A stretch of DNA of 64,000 nt from positions 124,001 through 188,000 of the forward strand of contig JAHXIQ010000006.1 in the NCBI GenBank assembly GCA_025655555.1, read 5' to 3'. Below, in pieces: positions 45,023 through 54,623 of the stretch (positions within the stretch are counted from its first letter, which is position 1; each line of letters opens with the position of its first letter). This DNA is from Candidatus Thiodiazotropha sp. (ex Myrtea sp. 'scaly one' KF741663) (GTDB lineage: Bacteria > Pseudomonadota > Gammaproteobacteria > Chromatiales > Chromatiaceae). The notes under the pieces were generated by a model. It was not told the origin of the DNA and did no database searches. It saw only the letters and a list, made by a program, of their open reading frames with translations. Both the position numbers and the translations under genes were made by a program.

Positions 45023-46170
45023 CACCGACTCCCTCTTGCACGATCAACATTTCGCAGGTTGGTCGTATTCGACCGGCTGCCGGGTGTCGTTGCCGTTGGC
45101 GCCCTACCTGAAGCATCAGTACCCGTCGAGCGGCCTTGAATAAGCTTATCCAGTGGTAGATACATCAGGCTGTTATTACCCTCGGTATCAAGCATGACCT
45201 TGCTTGTCTGACTCAACATGGTCTCAACTGCATCGAGATAGAGACGCTCTCTGGTGACCTCGGGCGCCAGCTGATACTCTTTTAAAACAGCGGTAAAGCG
45301 GCTGGCATCACCCTCCGCCTCAGCGATGACACGATCACGATAGGCCTGGGCATCAGCCAGTTGCCGAGCGGCTTCACCACGTGCCTTGGGAACCACTTCG
45401 TTGGCATAAGCCTCGGCCTGGTTCTCCAGCTTCTCTTTGTCCTCACGGGCCTTGATCGCATCATCGAATGCGCTCTTGACCTGTTCCGGAGGCTTGGCCG
45501 GTTGCATATTCACACTGGTGATGATCAGACCGGCCTTATAGTCATCGATGAGGCCCTGAGCACCTGCCTTGATACGATCGGCAATGGCGCCACGACCCTG
45601 GGTCAGAATGAAGTCCAGGTCACTCTTGCCGATAATCCCGCGCACGGCGGTCTCAGTGGCGTCGCGCATGGTCTTATCGGGATCCTGATCCTGGAAAAGA
45701 TAATCTCCCGCATCCTGGATGCGTGACTGTATGGTCAGCTCCACATCGACGATATTCTCGTCACGGGTCAGCATCGTCGCCTTGTGTCTGAACGACGTGA
45801 TCTGATCCACATTGACGGGAATCACACGTTCGACCGGATAGGGGATATGCCAGTGGGGACCAGGTTCTGTCGTCTCTGAGTAGGCGCCAAAACGTAAAAT
45901 CACACCACGTTCAGCCGGCTGGATAATATATATACCCGATGCCAGCCATCCGAGGATTGCGATGACAATCACGACACTGACCGTCTTAGATCCCGGCCCG
46001 GAGCTACCCGAAGACGATGAGGAATTACCCCCCGACGAGCCACGATTACCAAACAGACCACCGAATTTATCCTGAAGTTTTTTTACGACTTCATCCAAAT
46101 CTGGCGGTCCTTGATCACCACCCTTACCACTCCAGGGATCCTTGCCACCACCCGGTTCATTCCAGGCCAT
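45022..46170 (-). CDS. hflK: HflK, modulator of FtsH protease
   Basis: The ATG at 46170 follows GGAG with good spacing and gives MAWNEPGGGKDPW, the typical HflK start. The 382-residue protein has a glycine/serine-rich cytoplasmic stretch, one membrane helix (SVVIVIAILGWLASGIYII) and an SPFH domain with a long coiled-coil (KAREDKEKLENQAEAYANEV). It forms the HflKC complex with HflC around FtsH. It is translationally coupled to hflC. The gap to hflX is 242 nt, larger than usual. Confidence 0.97.
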   Translation of the reverse strand: MAWNEPGGGKDPWSGKGGDQGPPDLDEVVKKLQDKFGGLFGNRGSSGGNSSSSSGSSGPGSKTVSVVIVIAILGWLASGIYIIQPAERGVILRFGAYSETTEPGPHWHIPYPVERVIPVNVDQITSFRHKATMLTRDENIVDVELTIQSRIQDAGDYLFQDQDPDKTMRDATETAVRGIIGKSDLDFILTQGRGAIADRIKAGAQGLIDDYKAGLIITSVNMQPAKPPEQVKSAFDDAIKAREDKEKLENQAEAYANEVVPKARGEAARQLADAQAYRDRVIAEAEGDASRFTAVLKEYQLAPEVTRERLYLDAVETMLSQTSKVMLDTEGNNSLMYLPLDKLIQGRSTGTDASGRAPTATTPGSRSNTTNLRNVDRARGSR

Positions 46171-46412
46171 TGAACACTCCAAATACTTAAGTAATTGATT
46201 CCGTTGTAGCCGAAATACGGCCACTGAATCTCAAATTGAGGACTGATTGAATAGTTTTCAACAATCCCATGAATAAATGGTGGCTGCTTTCCATCGCATT
46301 GACCACTGGCGGCATTCTAACAGCCTGCCGGGTTCTGGCAAACGAGAAGCGGTAGCCATCGGGAAACTTTTAGCATTCCTTCAATGAATCGATCATTTTC
46401 AGAGTAGAGCGA

Positions 46413-47696
46413 CTAGTCAACACAACAATGCAACAACTCCGGTACCTCTTTCAGCAGACGGAGAAATTCTCTTTCCGACATATCCACTTCCATCAGCCAG
46501 CCACCACTATCAGTACAGTGTTCAGATAGCACCGATCCACGCTCATAGAGTAGTGCATGCAGCCTGCCCTCTTTTGGCTGTAATTTAAGTCTTTGACGGA
46601 TGTGGTTGTGGCGAAAAAACTCGCCCAACGCCTGCTGTAGGAGATCAATACCCTCACCAGTAATAGCCGAGAGCCAGACTCGAATGACCTGCCCGTTTTC
46701 ATTCCGATCGATGCCTGGTGCCTTACCTTCCAGCAGATCGATTTTATTGAAGACCTCGATCTGATGGACCCCTTCAGCGCCAATTTGTTGCAAGACATCA
46801 TTCACTTCCGATATACAAGTAGCGCGTTGAGGACTGGCGGCATCCACGACATGGAGTAACAATGAGGCCTCGGTGGTCTCCTGAAGCGTCGACTTGAAAG
46901 CCGCTACGAGGTCGTGCGGAAGATGGCTGATAAAGCCCACCGTGTCGGCAATGACCACAGGCCCCTCACCTTTGAGATCCAGTCGTCTCAGTGTGGGATC
47001 GAGTGTCGCAAAGAGCTGATCTGCGGCGTAAACACCTGATCCGACCAAGGTATTGAACAACGTGGACTTACCCGCATTGGTATAACCCACCAAAGAAACC
47101 GTAGGGATATCCGCTTTCTCTCTGCCCCGCCTGCCCTGTTCACGTTGCGAATCGACTCGCTTCAAACGTTTTTTTATCTGTTCAATCCGCTGATGGAGCA
47201 GACGACGGTCTGTCTCCAACTGGGTCTCGCCCGGCCCGCGCAGTCCGATACCGCCCTTCTGCCTCTCCAGGTGGGTCCAGCCTCTGACCAGGCGCGTCGA
47301 CAGATGCTGCAATTGTGCCAGTTCGACCTGCAACTTACCCTCAAACGACCTTGCACGTTGGGCGAAGATATCAAGGATTAATCCCGTTCTGTCAATCACA
47401 CGACAATCAAACTCCCGTTCCAGGTTTCGCTCCTGACTGGGAGACAGATCGTGATCAAAAATCACCAGCTCGGCTTTTTCTGCCAAAACCGTATGTTTGA
47501 TCTCCTCCGCCTTGCCCCGGCCAATGAAGAATCTGGGATCAGGATGCTGGCGACTACCACCGAGAAAGGCCACAGCCTCTGCACCGGCAGAAGCGGCGAG
47601 ATCCTTAAACTCCTGAATCTCATCCGGATCTGAGTGACCGGCAATATCGATATGTACCAGAATGGCACGCTCACCCGATTTGGGACGCTCAAACAT
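46413..47696 (-). CDS. hflX: Ribosome-associated GTPase HflX
   Basis: HflX binds the large ribosomal subunit and rescues or splits stalled ribosomes, especially after heat stress. The N-terminal domain has the helical hairpin with VELAQLQHLSTRLVRGWTHLERQKGGIGLRGPGETQLETDRR. The GTPase domain follows with VGYTNAGKSTLFNTL, DTVGFISHLPHDLVAAF and NKIDLL. The 427-residue length is standard. It is the gene after hfq, the usual order, but I see no clear ribosome-binding site before the ATG. Confidence 0.97.
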   Translation of the reverse strand: MFERPKSGERAILVHIDIAGHSDPDEIQEFKDLAASAGAEAVAFLGGSRQHPDPRFFIGRGKAEEIKHTVLAEKAELVIFDHDLSPSQERNLEREFDCRVIDRTGLILDIFAQRARSFEGKLQVELAQLQHLSTRLVRGWTHLERQKGGIGLRGPGETQLETDRRLLHQRIEQIKKRLKRVDSQREQGRRGREKADIPTVSLVGYTNAGKSTLFNTLVGSGVYAADQLFATLDPTLRRLDLKGEGPVVIADTVGFISHLPHDLVAAFKSTLQETTEASLLLHVVDAASPQRATCISEVNDVLQQIGAEGVHQIEVFNKIDLLEGKAPGIDRNENGQVIRVWLSAITGEGIDLLQQALGEFFRHNHIRQRLKLQPKEGRLHALLYERGSVLSEHCTDSGGWLMEVDMSEREFLRLLKEVPELLHCCVD

Positions 47697-47738
47697 ACGT
47701 AGTGGGGGTATTGATGGCTAGGCTTGACTGAGTCTTAC

Positions 47739-47766
47739 CGGACACACCCGTTCTAGGGTGTGCCCG
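47739..47766. repeat. Hairpin between hfq and hflX
   Basis: CACACCC (47743-47749) pairs with GGGTGTG (47756-47762) around a 6-nt loop, and the arms extend by CGG/CCG with one mismatch. There is no T-run on the minus strand, so it may stabilise the 3' end of hfq mRNA or partially attenuate hflX. Confidence 0.6.
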
Positions 47767-47785
47767 ATCTGTCTGACATCCGGCG

Positions 47786-48061
47786 TCAGAAATTTCCGGG
47801 GCTGGATGCTGGGGGAGGTGCAGTATCTTCTGATTGCCCATTGGGTTGTTGAAAACGAACATTTCTCGCCGGCACGACCGTCGAGATGGCATGTTTGTAG
47901 ACCATCTGGCTCACGCTGTTCTTCAACAGCACCACAAACTGGTCAAAAGACTCAATCTGCCCCTGTAATTTAATCCCATTAACAAGAAAAATAGAGACAG
48001 GCACACGTTCCTTCCGCAGTGCATTCAGAAAAGGGTCTTGTAAACTTTGCCCCTTAGACAT
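47786..48061 (-). CDS. hfq: RNA chaperone Hfq
   Basis: Hfq is the hexameric Sm-like protein that pairs small RNAs with mRNAs. The core is intact: [21 protein letters not shown] and [20 protein letters not shown] (Sm1), then [15 protein letters not shown] (Sm2, with the YKHAIST motif). The C-terminal tail is short, 91 residues overall against 102 in Escherichia. An AAGGAG site precedes the ATG. The upstream 137 nt are very AT-rich and carry a tandem 12-bp repeat. Confidence 0.98.
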   Translation of the reverse strand: MSKGQSLQDPFLNALRKERVPVSIFLVNGIKLQGQIESFDQFVVLLKNSVSQMVYKHAISTVVPARNVRFQQPNGQSEDTAPPPASSPGNF

Positions 48062-48142
48062 TGAGATTCTCCTTATTGTGATCGTAGAAAAAGCTTAAAA
48101 AACAATTATTAATAATAAAATATTAAAAAAATACCGCGCTGC

Positions 48143-48166
48143 AGCACAAAGTTTAGCACAAAGTTT
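48143..48166. repeat. Tandem 12-bp direct repeat upstream of hfq
   Basis: AGCACAAAGTTT occurs twice without a gap (48143-48154 and 48155-48166), 80-105 nt upstream of the hfq start. On the minus strand it reads AAACTTTGTGCT twice and lies just before an AT-rich stretch containing TAATAT, a possible -10 box, with TTGTGC as a possible -35 box 18 nt earlier. Confidence 0.8.
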
Positions 48167-48198
48167 TTTTTACCCAGTATTCAATATTTAAATACCAT

Positions 48199-49188
48199 TT
48201 AATGAGAATTTCTATCATTAAATGCATGAAGCGGGGTTTCGGCCTTATTTTCCCCCTGGATATGTCGTTGAATGAGAGCAACTGCTTGTTGCTGCACATC
48301 CCCTCCTTCATCGAGCCAATGCGCATCGGTTTCTGCCCTTAACCAGGTAAACTGTCGCTTGGCCAACTGCCTTGTAGCAATGATGGCACGCTCAATCATC
48401 TCCTCCCTAGAACACGTTCCGAGAAGATAGTTCAACATCTGTCGATATCCCACTGAACGCATGGCGGGGAGAGATGGACTCAGCTCCCCCTGTGACAACA
48501 GTCCCCTGACTTCATCTTCAAAACCTGCCACCAGCATTTGATGAAATCGCTGCTCGATTCTCCGATGCAGTAATGCGCGATCTTCCGGTGCCCTTATAAG
48601 CTTCAGTACCCGATACGGTAGTGGCTCTCTCTTATTCTCGGCCTGCAGCTCAGACAGGGGACGGCCCGTGATCTCTATCACTTCAAGTGCACGTAGAATG
48701 CGTTGTGGATCATTTTCGTGAATGCGCCCCGCGGCCACCGGATCAGAGGTTTTCAAACGCTCATGCAGTCTTGCCAATCCCTGTTCACTCAGCTCGTTCT
48801 CCAAACGGGCTCGCACGACAGGATCCGCCTTTGGCAGGTCCGATAGCCCCTGTGCCAGCGCACGAAAATAGAGCATGGTACCGCCCACCAACAGAGGGAT
48901 TCGATGACTGCGGGTGATCTCACTCATCTCTCTTAGCGCATCTTCTCGAAAATCGGCTGCGGAATAGCTTTCAGCGGGATCTCTTATGTTTATCAAGCGA
49001 TGGGGAGCCTCGCGTAAAAGTGCATCATCGGGTTTGGCCGTGCCGATATCCATACTCCGGTAGACCAGTGCGGAATCCACGCTGATAATTTCCAATGGCA
49101 GATGCTTGAGCAACTCGACAGCAAGATCGGTTTTACCCGAGGCCGTCGGCCCCATGAGAAATATCGCTGGTGGTAGAGAATTTTCCAC
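48199..49188 (-). CDS. miaA: tRNA dimethylallyltransferase
   Basis: MiaA adds a dimethylallyl group to A37 of tRNAs reading UNN codons. The P-loop [14 protein letters not shown], the [18 protein letters not shown] motif, [17 protein letters not shown] and the ANK-like [12 protein letters not shown] tail are present. I prefer the GTG at 49188, two nt after the mutL stop; an ATG at 49266 would overlap mutL by 76 nt. That start gives 329 residues, close to the family norm. Confidence 0.95.
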   Translation of the reverse strand: MENSLPPAIFLMGPTASGKTDLAVELLKHLPLEIISVDSALVYRSMDIGTAKPDDALLREAPHRLINIRDPAESYSAADFREDALREMSEITRSHRIPLLVGGTMLYFRALAQGLSDLPKADPVVRARLENELSEQGLARLHERLKTSDPVAAGRIHENDPQRILRALEVIEITGRPLSELQAENKREPLPYRVLKLIRAPEDRALLHRRIEQRFHQMLVAGFEDEVRGLLSQGELSPSLPAMRSVGYRQMLNYLLGTCSREEMIERAIIATRQLAKRQFTWLRAETDAHWLDEGGDVQQQAVALIQRHIQGENKAETPLHAFNDRNSH

Positions 49189-49190
49189 GC

Positions 49191-50996
49191 CTAGCGACCC
49201 CGCAGAAAAAATCGATCGAGCTCGTTCATTGAGAACTGTACCCAGGTTGGGCGGCCATGATTGCACTGATCGGCCCGCTCTGTCCGCTCCATCTCTCGAA
49301 GCAGGGCGTTCATCTCGTCAAGTGTCAGCTTTCGGTTGGCCCTAATGGATCCATGGCAGGCCATGGTTGCCAGCACGCCATCTATCTCATCGTCCAGTCG
49401 CCGACTCTCTCCATGCTCGGCAAGATCCGCTAACAGATCCCTTAGCAGCTTCTCTGCATCTGCACCTTGCAGGAGTGCGGGTATCCCTCTGACAGCCAGT
49501 GAATCCCGACCCATCCGGCTGATCTCAATCCCGATAGAGGCCAGCGTCTCTGTTTGCGATTCAGCCAGATCGGCTTCATGACCACTTACCGCGACTGTCA
49601 CCGGCACTAAAAGTGGCTGCTTGATGATGCCACCCTGACGATAGGTCTGCTTGAACCGTTCATAGGTAATGCGCTCGTGGGCGGCATGCATATCGACCAA
49701 CACAAGGCCTGAGTGATTCTGCGCCAGGATGTAGACACCATGAAGCTGGGCCATCGCATAACCCAGCGGAGGCATCCCCTGCGACTCATCAGAGCTCAGA
49801 CTCTCACTATCGGACAGACCGGGCACCGAGACCGGTTGCTGCGCACGAAAACCGGCCTGATAGGACCCAGGTCGTTCGCTGACTCGCCAATTCATCGATT
49901 GCTGCTGCTGAGGCACCCCTTGGTCGGCCGCTGCTGCTGACTGAGAGAAGGCAGCCACCTTCATGCTCTTTTCAGCTTCCCCCACGGCCGCCTGGGGGCG
50001 GGTCTGTGCAAGCACTTTGTGTAGTCCGCGAAAGAGAAAATCATGCACAGACCTGGAATCACGAAATCGCACCTCATGCTTGGTTGGATGAACATTCACA
50101 TCCACCTTGCGTGGGTCCAGGGAGAGAAACAACAGGTAAGCGGGATGTCGTCCATGATAGAGCACGTCCTGATAAGCCTGCCTCACCGCATGGGTCACCA
50201 GCTTGTCTCTGACCATGCGCTGATTCACATAGAAGTACTGCATATCCGCCTGCGAGCGTGAGAAAGTGGGCTTGGCAACCCAACCGCCCAATGTCAGCTC
50301 AGCGGCCTGCTCCTCAATATAGATAGCGTTTTCGAGGAATGCTGCACCAAGTAATTCACCAATTCGCGCTTCTCTCTCCGAGCGACTGTCACAGGGGGGC
50401 AGAGAGAGTACCGCTTTCCGATTATGCGTCAGGATAAAACCCACATCGAACCGGACCAGTGCCAATCGCTGTACCAGAGATTGAATATGACCGAATTCAG
50501 TCTTCTCCTTGCGCAGAAACTTGCGGCGGGCAGGTGTATTAAAGAAAAGATCCCTTACCTCAATGCTTGTGCCCTGGGGGTGTGCCGCGGGTTTCGGTTC
50601 GGTAGCATTATCCTCCCCGTCGCCGAGAACCTCCCAGGCTGCCTCGCTCTCCTGATGCTGAGAGACCAAACGCAATCTAGAGACTGAACCAATACTTGGC
50701 AGTGCCTCCCCTCTAAACCCCATACTTTTGATCGATTCGAGATCTTCAAAACAGTTGACTTTACTGGTGGCATGACGGGAGAGTGCAAGCACCAGCTCCT
50801 GCGAAGAGATTCCTACCCCATCGTCACGCACCTTGATCAGCTTGGTGCCACCCTGCTCAATCTCTATCTCAATTCGTCGCGCACCCGCATCCAGGCTGTT
50901 TTCAATCAACTCCTTGACGACGGATGCCGGACGCTCTACCACTTCACCTGCAGCAATTTGATTGACCAGTTGATTGGGGAGTCTACGAATCGGCAT
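49191..50996 (-). CDS. mutL: DNA mismatch repair protein MutL
   Basis: MutL couples mismatch recognition by MutS to strand incision. The GHKL ATPase domain carries [51 protein letters not shown] and the NTPARRKFL motif. A proline/serine/glutamine-rich linker (about 350-405) leads to the C-terminal dimerisation domain ([32 protein letters not shown]). No DQHA(X)2E(X)4E endonuclease motif is seen, so strand incision would rely on MutH or another nuclease. The 601-residue length is normal. Confidence 0.97.
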   Translation of the reverse strand: MPIRRLPNQLVNQIAAGEVVERPASVVKELIENSLDAGARRIEIEIEQGGTKLIKVRDDGVGISSQELVLALSRHATSKVNCFEDLESIKSMGFRGEALPSIGSVSRLRLVSQHQESEAAWEVLGDGEDNATEPKPAAHPQGTSIEVRDLFFNTPARRKFLRKEKTEFGHIQSLVQRLALVRFDVGFILTHNRKAVLSLPPCDSRSEREARIGELLGAAFLENAIYIEEQAAELTLGGWVAKPTFSRSQADMQYFYVNQRMVRDKLVTHAVRQAYQDVLYHGRHPAYLLFLSLDPRKVDVNVHPTKHEVRFRDSRSVHDFLFRGLHKVLAQTRPQAAVGEAEKSMKVAAFSQSAAAADQGVPQQQQSMNWRVSERPGSYQAGFRAQQPVSVPGLSDSESLSSDESQGMPPLGYAMAQLHGVYILAQNHSGLVLVDMHAAHERITYERFKQTYRQGGIIKQPLLVPVTVAVSGHEADLAESQTETLASIGIEISRMGRDSLAVRGIPALLQGADAEKLLRDLLADLAEHGESRRLDDEIDGVLATMACHGSIRANRKLTLDEMNALLREMERTERADQCNHGRPTWVQFSMNELDRFFLRGR

Positions 50997-51128
50997 GCAG
51001 GTTCAACAAGTTATTTGGACGGGTGTTTCTCTGCCTGCTTGAGTCACCAGGCAATGACATAAAAAATGTGGGGGGCCCATTGTGCCATTCTGTGGGCGCT
51101 TGGGCTATGGCGAGAGTCTGCTGGGCTA

Positions 51129-52445
51129 TCAGCTACCCGGAATATGTAACACCTGACCGATTCTGATGGTGTCGCTCTTCAATGAGTTGGCATTTCGCAG
51201 ATGCTTGACGCTGACCTGATACTGATTGGCGATAGCGATTAGCGTATCACCTGAGGAGATAACATGGCTACGTGCCCGCTTGCGGGCCTGATTCGCAGCC
51301 AACCAGGTACCAGGAGGAGGCTGGAACTTGAAGTAGTCGACAATCCCCTTCTTGAGTGACTTGGCAATCTTTTTCTGATGTGCCGGATCTCTCAAGCGTC
51401 GCTCTTCGTCCGGGTTCGAGATAAACGCGGTCTCCACCAGAATAGACGGAATATCCGGTGACTTGAGTACCACAAATCCTGCCTGCTGGACGGTGCGTTT
51501 GTGGGTTTTTCCCAAGGTCTTCAATTGACCCAGCACCCGATCAGCCACTTCAGAACTCGCCTGCAAAGAACCGATCTGAGAGAGATCCAACAATACGGAT
51601 ATCAGTGTATTCCCCTTACCCTCGAAGGAGACCCCCCCCACCAAGTCGGCACTGTTCTCCCGTTCTGCCAGCCAACGTGCGGCTTCGCTTGATGCACCCT
51701 TGCGTGAGAGGGTATAGACAGACGCACCCCTGACCCTGGAGTCCTTAAATGCATCGGCATGGATGGAGACAAAAAGATCGGCCTGATGCTCTCTGGCCTT
51801 GGCAATTCGCTTTCGCAGTCCAAGATAATAATCACCATCGCGAATCAAAACAGCCTTCATACCCTTCTGCTGGTTAAGCATTTTTACCAAGTGCCGACCA
51901 ATCGCCAGTACAACATCCTTCTCGAATGTCCCTTTGCGCCCACGAGCACCTGAATCCTCACCGCCGTGACCAGGATCGATAGCAATCACCACATCACGCT
52001 TACCAGTGGCTTTGGCTGTCTTTACCGGTGTCGTGCGTTTTTTACTTGTTGTCTTATGATCGTAAAGATCGACCACCAGGCGATGGCCATACTCACGATT
52101 GGGTTTCAGGAGAAAACTTTTCGGCCTTACCGCACTAGCCAGATCGAATACGACACGGATATCATTTTTGTTACGTGCCGCAGTACGCATGCCTTTTATG
52201 ATCTTGTTCTCTTTGGTGGGATCCGGCAGATGTTCCGTCAAGGTAGTGTTCTGCAGATCGAGAACCAGACGATGCGGCTCCTTGAGGGTGAATATCTTGT
52301 GTCCGATCATGGCATCAGCATCGAACACCAACCGCACATGGTCCGGCGCAGACCAGACACGCAAGCTTTTAACTTCAGACTGTTTGGCCGCGAGTGGCAT
52401 GCTGTAGCAAAGCACCAGGGCCAGCAATATGACAAGCTTCCTCAT
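51129..52445 (-). CDS. amiC: N-acetylmuramoyl-L-alanine amidase with AMIN and LysM domains
   Basis: The protein cleaves septal peptidoglycan to separate daughter cells. I chose the ATG at 52445 (438 residues, MRKLVILLALVLCYSMPLAA signal peptide). An AMIN domain follows (about 30-130), then the Amidase_3 domain (about 155-380, AIDPGHGGEDSGARGRKGTFEKDVVL with zinc ligands His and Glu, SIHADAF and VETAFISNPDEE) and one C-terminal LysM (HVISSGDTLIAIANQYQVSVKHL). The architecture matches AmiB of Escherichia, which sits in the same place, so amiB would be an equally good name. Confidence 0.93.
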   Translation of the reverse strand: MRKLVILLALVLCYSMPLAAKQSEVKSLRVWSAPDHVRLVFDADAMIGHKIFTLKEPHRLVLDLQNTTLTEHLPDPTKENKIIKGMRTAARNKNDIRVVFDLASAVRPKSFLLKPNREYGHRLVVDLYDHKTTSKKRTTPVKTAKATGKRDVVIAIDPGHGGEDSGARGRKGTFEKDVVLAIGRHLVKMLNQQKGMKAVLIRDGDYYLGLRKRIAKAREHQADLFVSIHADAFKDSRVRGASVYTLSRKGASSEAARWLAERENSADLVGGVSFEGKGNTLISVLLDLSQIGSLQASSEVADRVLGQLKTLGKTHKRTVQQAGFVVLKSPDIPSILVETAFISNPDEERRLRDPAHQKKIAKSLKKGIVDYFKFQPPPGTWLAANQARKRARSHVISSGDTLIAIANQYQVSVKHLRNANSLKSDTIRIGQVLHIPGS

Positions 52446-52547
52446 TTTCCCCAAAACCTGATGAATGGACATCACCTAAAAAATAGCATGATAAAAATAT
52501 TTTTCCAAGGTTTTCTGAATGATAGCAGCTTTTTCTGTAAATTTTCC

Positions 52548-53024
52548 TTAATCAAATTGCCAAACCTTTTGTAAGTTATTGATTAATTGCACACCTTTTT
52601 CACTCGCCGGTATCAAGCTTACCTGCCGACGATCACCCAGATAGCGAATCTGGAGTACACAATCCGCAGGCGGTAATACACCTTTTCCACGTTCCGGCCA
52701 CTCCACCAATAAAATGGAATCATCGTGCAACAGATCCTCGATACCGAGAAAAGTCAGTTCTTCAGGATCTGCCAGCCGATAGAGATCGAAATGATGGCAA
52801 GAGACATCCGCCAATTCATAAGGTTCCAGCAGTGTATAGGTTGGACTCTTCACTCTCCCGTCATAACCCAATCCCCGCAGAAGACCTCTTGCCAGCGTTG
52901 TCTTTCCTGTGCCGAGATCCCCCTCGAGATAGAGAATACAGGGAGGATCAATGAGTTCTGCCAATACATGGCCAAGCGCCCCCTGCCTTTTTTCTCCGAC
53001 AACCTCCAGTTCAAGCACTGGCAA
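52548..53024 (-). CDS. tsaE: tRNA threonylcarbamoyladenosine biosynthesis ATPase TsaE
   Basis: TsaE is a small P-loop ATPase that works with TsaB and TsaD to install t6A37 on tRNA. The Walker A motif GDLGTGKTTLARGLLRG, the SPTYTLLEPY segment, HFDLYRL and the LVEWPERG motif are diagnostic. The 158-residue length is standard. Its start overlaps the 3' end of nnrD by 14 nt, so the two are coupled. Confidence 0.95.
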   Translation of the reverse strand: MPVLELEVVGEKRQGALGHVLAELIDPPCILYLEGDLGTGKTTLARGLLRGLGYDGRVKSPTYTLLEPYELADVSCHHFDLYRLADPEELTFLGIEDLLHDDSILLVEWPERGKGVLPPADCVLQIRYLGDRRQVSLIPASEKGVQLINNLQKVWQFD

Positions 53025-54522
53025 TCTCCGGATTCAGCAATGACCGGATCTCAGGCAGCAGATCGCTGGCCAGCATACCGACCTCCCCAGCTTTGGCCGC
53101 CTTGTCGCCTGCAGCCGCATGTAAGCTGACACCGAGGTCCGCCGCCTCACGCTGTGGATAGTCTTGCGCAATCAGAGCACCCAAAACCCCCGCCAGAAGA
53201 TCACCGGTTCCACCTGTTGCCATGCCAGGATTGCCACCGCTGCAGAGTGCCGGGGGATGGCGTGTACCATCGGTAATCAGCGTACCGGCACCCTTGAGTA
53301 CAACCACACCACCATAACGCCCCTGCAGTGCCTCAAGTGCAGAGAAACGATCCACCTGCACCTCGGCAGTACTGATACCCAGCAGACGAGCCGCCTCTCC
53401 CGGATGGGGGGTTAGTATCCGGTTGTCTCGACGGATCGGATGGTGTACCAACCAGTTCAGTCCATCGGCATCGACCACCATCGGCAGGCCGCTGCCGGTA
53501 GCCGCCAGATAGATTTGCTCTGCCCAATCAGATTTTCCCAGCCCAGGCCCCAAAACAATGGCAGTAGCATGCTGAATCAGGGGAGCCAGATCATTCATAT
53601 CGTTGACACCTCGGCACATCAATTCAGGCCGACCGACATTCAAGGTGGCAACATGATCACTATGGGTCGCCACCGTAACCAACCCTGCCCCGGTCCTGGC
53701 GGCAGCCTCTGCCGCCAAGCGGATCGCCCCGGGATAACCCGGCCCGCCACCGATTACCAATAGGTGGCCGAAATCCCCTTTATGGGCTGTGCGTCGTCTT
53801 GGAAGTCGCTGGCCAGAGACTTTCTGCCAATCTATACGCCGAGAGGCGAGCAGCTGGCGCGAATAGATTCTCGCAGGTAAATCCAGGGCATCAAATACGA
53901 TTTCACCGCAACAATCTGGTCCCTGCCCGGTGAACATACCTTGCTTAAGAGCGATAAAACTGAGCGTTGCCGCAGCCTCAATGGCTGTCCCCATCACCTT
54001 TCCGCTATCCGAATTGAGCCCGGAAGGGATATCAATGGAAAACACCGGCGCATGGTGACGGTTGATATCATCAATCGCTATGGCCCACTCATCGGTGACC
54101 TCTCGCTCAAGGCCAGTGCCCAGAACTGCATCGACGATCAGATCGGGTTTACCTGGCAACCCGCAAAAAGACTCAATCTCCTGCCCTGACGCCACCCATG
54201 CGTTAGCCTTGGAAAGCGCATCGCCTTGAAGCTTGCGAGGATCACCCAACAACAACACCCGCACCCGCAGACCGGCTGCCTTCGCCAGACGTGCCACGAC
54301 AAAACCATCGCCGCCGTTGTTGCCAATACCGCAAACAACAACTATCTCATTCAGTACCGGCCAGCGCTGCTGCATCCAGTGGAAGGCTCGTGTACCGGCC
54401 CGCTCCATCAGATCCGCACCGGGGATGCCAAACTCTTCGATTGCAATCCGATCGAACTCACGCACCTGTGCCGCAGTATAAAGCGCATACGGCAATTCAT
54501 CGGTAGTCGGTAAAACCCGCAT
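53011..54522 (-). CDS. nnrD: Bifunctional NAD(P)H-hydrate epimerase / ADP-dependent dehydratase
   Basis: The protein repairs hydrated NAD(P)H. The N-terminal YjeF_N (NnrE) domain has VVCGIGNNGGDGFVVARLA and the SIDIPSGLNSDSG catalytic loop. The C-terminal ribokinase-like NnrD domain has HKGDFGHLLVIGGGPGYPGAIRLA, VDADGLNWL, LTPHPGEAARLL and GGNPGMATGGTGDLLAGVLG. I chose the ATG at 54522, preceded by AAGGA at proper spacing; the longer open frame (to 54660) runs into the divergent queG region and looks non-coding. The length is 503 residues. Confidence 0.95.
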   Translation of the reverse strand: MRVLPTTDELPYALYTAAQVREFDRIAIEEFGIPGADLMERAGTRAFHWMQQRWPVLNEIVVVCGIGNNGGDGFVVARLAKAAGLRVRVLLLGDPRKLQGDALSKANAWVASGQEIESFCGLPGKPDLIVDAVLGTGLEREVTDEWAIAIDDINRHHAPVFSIDIPSGLNSDSGKVMGTAIEAAATLSFIALKQGMFTGQGPDCCGEIVFDALDLPARIYSRQLLASRRIDWQKVSGQRLPRRRTAHKGDFGHLLVIGGGPGYPGAIRLAAEAAARTGAGLVTVATHSDHVATLNVGRPELMCRGVNDMNDLAPLIQHATAIVLGPGLGKSDWAEQIYLAATGSGLPMVVDADGLNWLVHHPIRRDNRILTPHPGEAARLLGISTAEVQVDRFSALEALQGRYGGVVVLKGAGTLITDGTRHPPALCSGGNPGMATGGTGDLLAGVLGALIAQDYPQREAADLGVSLHAAAGDKAAKAGEVGMLASDLLPEIRSLLNPEIASA

Positions 54523-54623
54523 CGAGCACAGTCCTTCTGGATCAAAGAGGATAAAGATACCGCGAAGCCCATACGGGTACCAGAGACTGTCAGTCAGTAC
54601 ACCCTGTCCGTTATAGTGAGCTG

